This document shows, one piece after another, positions 6,025-11,579 of a stretch of DNA of 11,579 bases (the first letter of the stretch is position 1; each line of letters opens with the position of its first letter). The notes beneath the pieces are model-generated. The model saw only the letters and a program-made list of their open reading frames with translations, searched no databases and was not told the origin of the DNA. The stretch lies in the NCBI GenBank assembly GCA_016765255.1, contig JAESQI010000293.1, positions 1 to 11,579 on the forward strand, read 5' to 3'. The stretch is from Robiginitomaculum sp. Its GTDB lineage: Bacteria > Pseudomonadota > Alphaproteobacteria > Caulobacterales > Maricaulaceae. The position numbers and the translations under genes were made by a program.

Positions 6025-7314
6025 ATGAAAAAAGTCATTAACAACAAAACCACAATTGGTAACCACAAATTACACCCTGAAACCTTGATGAAGAGTTACG
6101 GCTATGACCCTATGCTCTCAGAGGGCTCGGTCAAACCACCTGTGTTTTTAACGTCGACTTTTTTATTCCCGAACGCCGAAGCTGGTGAAGAATTTTTTGA
6201 CGTCATGGCAGGGCGTAAACCCTTGCCTGCTGGCGATAGCGCGGGTTTAATATATTCACGCTTTAATCATCCCAATGCAGAAATTACCGAAGACAGATTG
6301 GCAGTTTTAGAGGGCGCAGAAGAAGGCGTTGTTTGCGCCTCTGGTATGGGCGCGATTACCAGCGCATTTTTATCTATTTTGCGGCCCGGGGATGTTCTCG
6401 TTCACGGTTCTCCTCTTTACGGCGGAACAGAGACTTTGATCCGTAACCTTCTCTCCCAATTTGGTATTTTGTCCGTTGAGTTTCAAGACGGCATGAGGGC
6501 GGAAAGTTTGGACGCGGCGATTGCCGAGGCTAAAATCCTCGGCCCGATTAAAATGATTTATATGGAAACGCCGGGTAATCCAACCAATGCCATATATGAT
6601 TTTGATTTGATCATTGCCGCGCAAAAGAAATTAGAAAAAGAAACAGGCATTCGTCCATTAACAGTTTGTGATAATACATTGCAAGGGCCAGTGTTTCAAC
6701 AGGCTGTCGCGCAAGGTATAGATATGTCCGTCTATTCCCTGACAAAATATGTGGGTGGGCATTCTGACCTGATTGCGGGCGCAGTTTTGGGCAATGGTGA
6801 GGCAATTAAAAAAGTACGCGGTATTCGCAATGCAATGGGCATGAATTTGGATCCCAATACGGCGTGGATGTTGTCGCGTTCTTTGGAAACCGTGACATTA
6901 CGTATGCAGAAGGCCGCAGAGACGGGCACGAAAATCGCCGCGTGGCTTGCCAATAATCCTTATGTGAAAACCAATGTTTTGCATCCAGAATTTATTGAGG
7001 ATGAGAAATATCAAGAGATATATAAACGCCAATGTACGGGGCCAGGGTCGACGTTTTCATTTGTCATAGACGGTACGCGCCAAGACGCGTTTAAAATCAT
7101 CAACGGGATGAGCTTGTTTAAATCAGCCGTATCACTTGGCGGCACAGAAAGCCTTGTTAGCCATCCAGCGTCAACCACACACTCAGGTATTCCAGCCGAT
7201 GTACGCGCGCTCGGTGGTCTAACCGAAGGGCTTATTCGCATATCTATCGGGCTTGAACATCCTGAATACCTGATTGCAGATCTCGACGCTGCCTTTAGAG
7301 GGGTCTACGGTTAA
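6025..7314 (+). CDS. Cystathionine gamma-synthase family PLP-dependent enzyme
   Basis: This 429-residue cytosolic enzyme belongs to the Cys/Met metabolism PLP family (fold type I), which includes cystathionine gamma-synthase and O-acyl-homoserine sulfhydrylases. The Schiff-base lysine is Lys241 in SLTKYVGGHSDLIAG, and Asp216 (CDNTL) would bind the PLP ring nitrogen. YSRFNHPN (77-84) supplies the cofactor phosphate site of the neighbouring subunit, Tyr132 lies in LYGGT, and the C-terminal substrate site has SLGGTESLVSHPA and RISIGLEH. It is longer than the usual roughly 390-400 residues, mainly from an insertion before YSRF (about 58-75, FFDVMAGRKPLPAGDSAG). The LYGGT motif lacks the Cys of typical methionine gamma-lyases (LYGCT). 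The exact reaction cannot be read from sequence. It has a good ribosome site (GAAAGG), stands alone, and converges on the protease gene with a 3-base gap. Confidence 0.9.
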   Translation: MKKVINNKTTIGNHKLHPETLMKSYGYDPMLSEGSVKPPVFLTSTFLFPNAEAGEEFFDVMAGRKPLPAGDSAGLIYSRFNHPNAEITEDRLAVLEGAEEGVVCASGMGAITSAFLSILRPGDVLVHGSPLYGGTETLIRNLLSQFGILSVEFQDGMRAESLDAAIAEAKILGPIKMIYMETPGNPTNAIYDFDLIIAAQKKLEKETGIRPLTVCDNTLQGPVFQQAVAQGIDMSVYSLTKYVGGHSDLIAGAVLGNGEAIKKVRGIRNAMGMNLDPNTAWMLSRSLETVTLRMQKAAETGTKIAAWLANNPYVKTNVLHPEFIEDEKYQEIYKRQCTGPGSTFSFVIDGTRQDAFKIINGMSLFKSAVSLGGTESLVSHPASTTHSGIPADVRALGGLTEGLIRISIGLEHPEYLIADLDAAFRGVYG

Positions 7315-7317
7315 AGA

Positions 7318-8802
7318 TTATTTGACCGCAATGAAGGTTTGAGCCCGTCCCCGTTGAACGGTTAGAAAAACAGCGCCTTTCTTTTTGGCAATCTCAGCTT
7401 TGAAATCAGCGAGATTGTCAATATTGGCATTGTTAACAGCCCGAATGACATCGCCTTTGCGCAGGCCAGAATCGTAAGCATCGGAACTGCGCTTGATAGA
7501 CGAAATTATAACGCCATTTTCGCCGCCGCTCATGTCGTCACTCTCTAAAATGTTGATAAACTCTACGCCGCTGAAAGCTTCAAAACTGGCTGGGTCAAAT
7601 TTTTTTTCGACAGGTTTTTCAGTTTCGCTTTCTGCCTCGGGCGCTTTTTCTATACCGATTTTGGTGCTATAGCGTTTCCCATTTCTGATATAGGAAATTT
7701 TAGCTTTTTGCCCTCGCTCAACCAGTCCGACAGCGTTACGAATGTCGCTACTGTCTAAAATATCAATATTGTTAAAGGCGACAATGACGTCGCCGCTTTC
7801 CAATCCTGCTTTTTCCGCTGGGCTATCTGGGCTCACTTGTGCCACTAAGGCACCGTTTGTATCTTTGAGTTTCATCGCTGCCATAAGTGCTGGTGTTATA
7901 TTTTGAATGGTCACACCAATGCGCCCTCTGCGTACCTCGCCGTAGGCAATGAGTTGATCCATGATATTGGTAATCATATTGGTCGGAACGGCAAAGCCAA
8001 TACCGTTAGAACCTCCCGAACGGGATAAAATAGCGGTGTTCATCCCAACCATTTCCCCTTTGGAATTGAGGAGCGCTCCGCCTGAATTTCCCTGATTGAT
8101 AGCAGCGTCGGTCTGGATATAGTCTTGATATTTATCGCGGCTAAAGGTTGAGCGGCCAAGCGCACTGACAATTCCAGATGTTACCGATTGCCCAATGCCA
8201 AATGAATTGCCAATAGCGATTACATAATCACCAACTTTGACTTGCTCAGAATCCGCGAGGGTTAAATCGGTTAAACCTTTGAGATCAATTTTTAACAGAG
8301 CAACATCTGTGCCTGCGTCACTTCCGATTAGAGTCGCGATAGCGGTGCGTTTATCTTTAAGGGTGATGGTGATTTTATCGGCATTGTCGATAACATGATG
8401 GTTGGTGAGAATATAACCTTTGCCTGCATTGATAATGACACCTGATCCAACGCTTCTCTGGGTGCGTACATTACTGTCCTCATCATTGTCATTCCGGTTT
8501 CTGTTCGGCGTGCTACCTCTGTCTCCAAAGAAACGTTCGAAAAACTCGTCTTGTCCTGAAAACCGACTTGTTGGTATTTGAACCGTGGAGGAGACAGAAA
8601 TATTGACCACGGCTGGTGTGGTTTTTTCTAGGAGTGGCGCCATAGTCAGAACGCCCCGCACGGGATCAAATTGCAAGGCCTGATTTTGGCCAGCTTTCCC
8701 GCTTGCCAAAGTCCACGGCATCTGCGCATTTGAACTCGATACAAAAACGGTGCTTAAGACCAGTATGATTGCGGCGCTGTTTAAGAAAGATTTTTTCATC
8801 AT
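7318..8802 (-). CDS. Periplasmic serine protease of the DegP/DegQ (HtrA) family
   Basis: This 494-residue HtrA protease and chaperone would degrade or hold misfolded envelope proteins. A signal peptide (about 1-26, cleavage likely after SSSNA) targets it to the periplasm. The trypsin-like domain has the triad His136 (TNHHVID), Asp166 (DVALLKID) and Ser240 (QGNSGGAL). The loop before the catalytic His is Asn/Asp/Arg-rich (about 95-113). Two PDZ domains follow, at about 287-385 (RRGRIGVTIQ, SPAEKAGLESGDVI) and 405-494 (GVEFINILE, SGLRKGDVIRAVN), with a Glu/Pro-rich linker at 387-401. Two PDZ domains put it in the DegP/DegQ group rather than DegS. Two adjacent ATGs are possible: AGGAG at 8806-8810 is 3 bases from the first (8802) and 6 from the second (8799), so the second may be used. 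A CtrA-like box lies about 100 bases upstream. Confidence 0.95.
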   Translation of the reverse strand: MMKKSFLNSAAIILVLSTVFVSSSNAQMPWTLASGKAGQNQALQFDPVRGVLTMAPLLEKTTPAVVNISVSSTVQIPTSRFSGQDEFFERFFGDRGSTPNRNRNDNDEDSNVRTQRSVGSGVIINAGKGYILTNHHVIDNADKITITLKDKRTAIATLIGSDAGTDVALLKIDLKGLTDLTLADSEQVKVGDYVIAIGNSFGIGQSVTSGIVSALGRSTFSRDKYQDYIQTDAAINQGNSGGALLNSKGEMVGMNTAILSRSGGSNGIGFAVPTNMITNIMDQLIAYGEVRRGRIGVTIQNITPALMAAMKLKDTNGALVAQVSPDSPAEKAGLESGDVIVAFNNIDILDSSDIRNAVGLVERGQKAKISYIRNGKRYSTKIGIEKAPEAESETEKPVEKKFDPASFEAFSGVEFINILESDDMSGGENGVIISSIKRSSDAYDSGLRKGDVIRAVNNANIDNLADFKAEIAKKKGAVFLTVQRGRAQTFIAVK

Positions 8803-8899
8803 GTACTCCTGATTATATACTTAGCATAAATTTAATGCCTTGGCTGAGTACCCGCAAGCCTTTCGCACATATTCTTACCAAGATTTAAGGGGGCGTGTT

Positions 8900-8915
8900 T
8901 TAAGGTGAACTTAAC
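8900..8915. promoter_or_regulatory. Candidate CtrA-binding box upstream of the DegP-like gene
   Basis: TTAAGGTGAACTTAAC is an exact match to TTAA-N7-TTAAC. It lies about 98 bases upstream of the protease start and spans the stop codon of the small membrane protein gene at 8911. TTAAG/CTTAA also makes a 5-base palindrome with a 5-base centre, but there is no T tract, so it is not a convincing terminator. A role in protease transcription is inferred. Confidence 0.45.
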
Positions 8916-9120
8916 GGTTGCCAGTTTCAAACCCGAGCAAATTGACCAAATGCACAACCAGCATAAAACTTGTGGCAAGGGAACCCATAGCAATCATGAT
9001 CCACGGCACCATACGCGGGGCCAATTCATTATGTTCACGGGTATGGCGGTTATAACTAAACAGCCCCAAGCTCACGCAGGCCGCTAAGGCCAGTATAGCA
9101 TATAATAAGTTCGCAATCAT
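8911..9120 (-). CDS. Small two-pass membrane protein, function unknown
   Basis: This 69-residue protein has two hydrophobic segments, at about 3-21 (LLYAILALAACVSLGLF) and 38-61 (MVPWIMIAMGSLATSFMLVV). They are joined by a polar loop, YNRHTREHNELAPR. It ends with HLVNLLGFETGNR. The pattern of charged loop, VPW motif and HLVNLLGxETG tail resembles short conserved hypothetical proteins I associate with alphaproteobacteria, but I cannot name a family. It starts 20 bases after the glycosyltransferase stop on the same strand, so it probably rides on that transcript. The ribosome site before ATG 9120 is weak, which fits translation after the upstream gene. An antisense frame over the same bases looks less protein-like. 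Confidence 0.65.
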   Translation of the reverse strand: MIANLLYAILALAACVSLGLFSYNRHTREHNELAPRMVPWIMIAMGSLATSFMLVVHLVNLLGFETGNR

Positions 9121-9140
9121 TGAGACTTATATAGTGGAGT

Positions 9141-10670
9141 TTAGAGATCGTTCAAGGTCAGGTGCAGATCGCGGCGTCGGAAATTATTTTTTGCCTCTAC
9201 TTTATGTTTCGTTTTACGCCAATAACTCGGCGCAGTGACAAATTCCCAAGCAGCGATGAGGGCCGCAGGAAACTGTAAGAGCCAATATAGGGGCATAAGG
9301 GGGGCTAGGAAGATAAGGGTTGGCCTGCCTTCTTTTATTACACCGACCATGGCGGATAAAATGGATGCGCAATAGCCATATGACATCAAGATAAAAAAGG
9401 AAGCTGTTAGATTGAAGTCGATGAGGTTTACCGTATCTGCCACGATTAAAGCCCCTATGAATAACAAACTTGGAACATGTAAGAAGGCGGCTAACAAAGT
9501 TGCCCCAATTGTTATTTGTAGCGATAGCGCATTTTTTATGCGCGCCATTGTATGAAAAACACCGCCTGATGGGCCTTGGATTTTGGGGCGCATATGTACG
9601 GCCCATGTTTGCATAAAGCCTTTTAGCCAGCGCGAGCGTTGATGGATCCATGCCGCGTAAGTACCCACAGCTTCTTCTTGTGTCCCGTAGTCTATGCAGC
9701 CAATTTTTAGGGGTTTTTGATTTTGGGTCATGGCGGTAATTTTGAAACTTAAATCAGCATCTTCGGTGACATTATAAGAATCCCATCCACAAGCGGCTTC
9801 TACAATGTGCCGCCTGATGTGATTGCTGGTGCCGCCCAAAGTGTAAGGCAGGTGTAAGTGGGTGAGGGCTGGATTCCACACATGAAATAAAGCGGCGTAT
9901 TCAAGGGCAAAAAATCGGGTCAGCAAATTTCCCGAAGCATTATAATAACCAAGTGGAGCTTGTACGGCAGCGAGGTTTGGATCGGACGCGAGCGCCAATG
10001 CGGCGGCTTTGAGCTGGTTTGGATGTGGTCTATCTTCGGCGTCATAAATAGTGATGATGTCACTTTTTTGGGCTTTGGGTAAGGCGGCCAGTGCCGAATT
10101 TAAGGCTTTTGGTTTGGTGCGGGGCTGGCTCGGCCCGACCTGGTAGAGTTTAAATGGAGGACGGAGTTCACGCTGGACGGCGCCCCAAGTGGCGTGGTCA
10201 TCAATTTCACAGACCATAATAATATCAAGCTTGTCATGTGGGTAATCAAGACGGCTGAGGGCGCTCATCAGGTCTTTGACGACATTGGCTTCTTTATATA
10301 AGGGGACAAGCACGGTAAAACGCGGCCAATTGGTGAGGGGCGTAGTTGTTGGTTTTTGAAGGGGTCGTGTTTTATTAAGTGCTTTAAAAATCACTAAACC
10401 TACGGCAAAAACCCGCAAAGATGCCATGATCACGATAATGCTGACCGCCGTGAATTGTACCAATTTTAAAGCCAATACAGGCGCAAGGTACATGAATAAC
10501 AAACAAAAGATCACAACAAGAAAGGTTGTGATTTTGAATGTGGCTGATTTGTTCCATTGCGGGTTTGCTGACCAAACAGAATTGGTTTCTATTGAGTTAC
10601 CCTCAATAGAACTGCCCCCAATAGAAATTGTATCTGCGCGCAGTGCGCAGCGTTGTGGTAATGTCTCCAT
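9141..10670 (-). CDS. XagB-like polytopic family 2 glycosyltransferase
   Basis: This 509-residue inner-membrane glycosyltransferase is of the processive, cellulose-synthase-like type. Two membrane segments (about 46-66 and 70-96) come before the cytoplasmic catalytic domain (about 116-350). This has VLVPLYKEANVV (120-131), the nucleotide-binding Asp157/Asp158 (EIDDH), the metal-binding DAED (210-213), the catalytic-base motif TEDAD (302-306) and QRSRW (344-348). At least three membrane segments follow (about 383-410, 420-445, 450-478) and a basic tail. XagB-like enzymes are implicated in exopolysaccharide or adhesin synthesis, but the product here is unknown. No polysaccharide export genes are in view. 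It lacks an N-terminal MshEN-like domain; the first 40 residues are polar and repetitive (SIGGSSIEGNSIETNS). The ATG at 10670 has GGGAG 8 bases upstream. It follows lepA by 62 bases. Confidence 0.85.
   Translation of the reverse strand: METLPQRCALRADTISIGGSSIEGNSIETNSVWSANPQWNKSATFKITTFLVVIFCLLFMYLAPVLALKLVQFTAVSIIVIMASLRVFAVGLVIFKALNKTRPLQKPTTTPLTNWPRFTVLVPLYKEANVVKDLMSALSRLDYPHDKLDIIMVCEIDDHATWGAVQRELRPPFKLYQVGPSQPRTKPKALNSALAALPKAQKSDIITIYDAEDRPHPNQLKAAALALASDPNLAAVQAPLGYYNASGNLLTRFFALEYAALFHVWNPALTHLHLPYTLGGTSNHIRRHIVEAACGWDSYNVTEDADLSFKITAMTQNQKPLKIGCIDYGTQEEAVGTYAAWIHQRSRWLKGFMQTWAVHMRPKIQGPSGGVFHTMARIKNALSLQITIGATLLAAFLHVPSLLFIGALIVADTVNLIDFNLTASFFILMSYGYCASILSAMVGVIKEGRPTLIFLAPLMPLYWLLQFPAALIAAWEFVTAPSYWRKTKHKVEAKNNFRRRDLHLTLNDL
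10587..10650 (-). repeat. Inverted-repeat cluster at the start of the glycosyltransferase gene
   Basis: Two hairpins lie side by side. TTCTATTGAG and CTCAATAGAA form a perfect 10-bp stem with a 5-base loop (10587-10611). CTGCGC and GCGCAG form a 6-bp stem with a 5-base loop (10634-10650). A third copy, CAATAGAAA, lies at 10620-10628. On the coding strand they fall about 20-85 bases after the start codon and encode the SIGGSSIEGNSIETNS repeat. They could affect early translation or simply reflect a short-repeat expansion. Confidence 0.55.
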
Positions 10671-10732
10671 CCCGAAGTCTCCCGCCCCGACTTTACAGGA
10701 GGTTGATCTTCATAGCGAGTCGAATTTAGATT

Positions 10733-11579
10733 TTAGCCGTCGTCCATTTTAAGGGCGGCAATGAAAGCCTCTTGTGGGATGTTGACACTGCCAAATTGGC
10801 GCATTTTCTTCTTGCCCTTTTTTTGCTTATCCAGCAATTTTCGTTTACGCGACGCGTCGCCGCCGTAACATTTTGCTGTCACGTCTTTACGCATAGCGGC
10901 GATGGTTTCACGAGCAATGACTTTACCGCCAAGGGCTGCTTGGATTGGAATTTTAAACAGGTGGCGAGGAATTAAGTCTTTCAAGCGCTCGCACATCATG
11001 CGGCCACGGCTCTCGGCACGGCTGCGGTGGACGAGCATAGAGAGGGCATCAACAGGATCGCCATTGACCAGAATGCTCATTTTCACAAGGTCACCAACTT
11101 GTACGCCAATGGGTTGGTAATCATAACTGGCATAACCTTTGGAAATGGATTTAAGGCGGTCATAAAAATCAAACACTACCTCGTTGAGGGGGAGTTCGTA
11201 GACCAGCATGGCGCGAGCCCCCACATAGGTCAGCTCTTTTTGTACGCCGCGCCTGTCTTGGCACAGTTTAATAATGCCGCCCAGAAATTCGTCGGGGCTC
11301 AGGATGGTCGCCGTTATCCAAGGTTCGTGAATTTCTTCGATTTTCATCACGTCAGGCATGTCGGCAGGATTGTGTAAAAATACCTCCGTGCCATCTTTAA
11401 GCTTAAGCGTATAAACAACTGACGGGGCGGTAGTAATCAGATCAAGGTCAAATTCACGTTCAAGTCGCTCTTGGATGATTTCCAAATGTAGCAAACCTAA
11501 AAACCCGCACCGAAACCCAAGGCCCAGCGCGGCTGATGGTTCCATCTCGTAGCTAAAACTGGCATCGTTTAGGCGCAAA
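10733..11579 (-). CDS. lepA: Elongation factor 4 (LepA), C-terminal half; N-terminus beyond right edge
   Basis: LepA (EF4) is a ribosome-associated GTPase similar to EF-G, linked to ribosome assembly and translation under stress. The 281 visible residues are nearly half of a usual roughly 600-residue protein. They begin in the EF-G-like middle domain (LRLNDASFSYEMEPSAA, GLGFRCGFLGLLHLEIIQERL). Next comes the domain V-like region (GVQKELTYVGARAMLVYELPLNEV, in parts). The LepA-specific C-terminal domain contains LIPRHLFKIPIQAALGGK, VIARETIAAMRKDVTAKCYGG and the basic stretch SRKRKLLDKQKKGKKKM, ending in IPQEAFIAALKMDDG. The GTP-binding domain lies outside the window. The reading frame is open to the edge, with no sign of damage. 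It is first in a leftward series with the glycosyltransferase and the small membrane protein. Confidence 0.96.
   Translation of the reverse strand, partial: LRLNDASFSYEMEPSAALGLGFRCGFLGLLHLEIIQERLEREFDLDLITTAPSVVYTLKLKDGTEVFLHNPADMPDVMKIEEIHEPWITATILSPDEFLGGIIKLCQDRRGVQKELTYVGARAMLVYELPLNEVVFDFYDRLKSISKGYASYDYQPIGVQVGDLVKMSILVNGDPVDALSMLVHRSRAESRGRMMCERLKDLIPRHLFKIPIQAALGGKVIARETIAAMRKDVTAKCYGGDASRKRKLLDKQKKGKKKMRQFGSVNIPQEAFIAALKMDDG

Noticed and set aside
7308..7328. Hairpin at the convergent junction (CGGTTA / TGACCG) as a bidirectional terminator
   Set aside because: It has a 6-bp stem with a wobble pair, a 9-base loop and no T tract.
8812..8817. TATAAT (minus strand) as a -10 box for the protease gene
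   Set aside because: Transcription would begin at or inside the AGGAG ribosome site, and no -35 match lies at proper spacing.
10693..10713. Six-residue leader peptide (MKINLL) between lepA and the glycosyltransferase
   Set aside because: It has no ribosome site, no run of regulatory codons and no attenuator-like structure; chance is enough to explain it.
10426..10752. Open frame of 108 codons on the plus strand across the glycosyltransferase start and lepA stop
   Set aside because: It overlaps two supported genes in antisense and has no family signature.

Overview
The window reads as chromosomal DNA of an alphaproteobacterium with moderate GC content. The support is a Coq7-type ubiquinone hydroxylase next to DsbB, the rodZ-ispG gene pair with alphaproteobacterial-style proteins, a XagB-like family 2 glycosyltransferase, and two perfect matches to the CtrA box (TTAA-N7-TTAAC), both in gene-start regions. 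The sequence alone does not fix the order or genus. No tRNA, rRNA, CRISPR array, insertion sequence or phage gene was seen, and no gene-free stretch exceeds 300 bases.

Left part (1-1071): a leftward dsbB-coq7 pair. coq7 is cut by the left edge. The two products meet at ubiquinone, which Coq7 helps make and DsbB reduces. dsbB is divergent from the next operon, and a CtrA-like box lies between them.

Centre-left (1072-5862): five rightward coding segments. rodZ (membrane-anchored helix-turn-helix, cell-shape family) and ispG (MEP isoprenoid pathway) come first. The ispG product has Arg where the second cysteine ligand of its [4Fe-4S] cluster should be. Next is a cassette I cannot match to a named system: a protein with two membrane segments, a GrpE-like domain overlapping it in the -1 frame at an A7 run, and an Hsp70-like ATPase. 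The ATPase lacks the usual substrate-binding domain and carries a C-terminal glycine-rich hydrophobic hairpin. The cassette looks like a membrane-tethered Hsp70/nucleotide-exchange pair and is the best candidate for something new here.

Centre-right (6025-8802): a single rightward PLP enzyme of the cystathionine gamma-synthase family converges, with a 3-base gap, on a leftward DegP/HtrA periplasmic protease. A second CtrA-like box lies about 100 bases upstream of the protease.

Right part (8911-11579): leftward lepA (5' part beyond the right edge), then a polytopic XagB-like glycosyltransferase, then a 69-residue two-pass membrane protein. Gaps are short (62 and 20 bases), so they may be co-transcribed. 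The glycosyltransferase gene starts with a cluster of hairpin-forming repeats.
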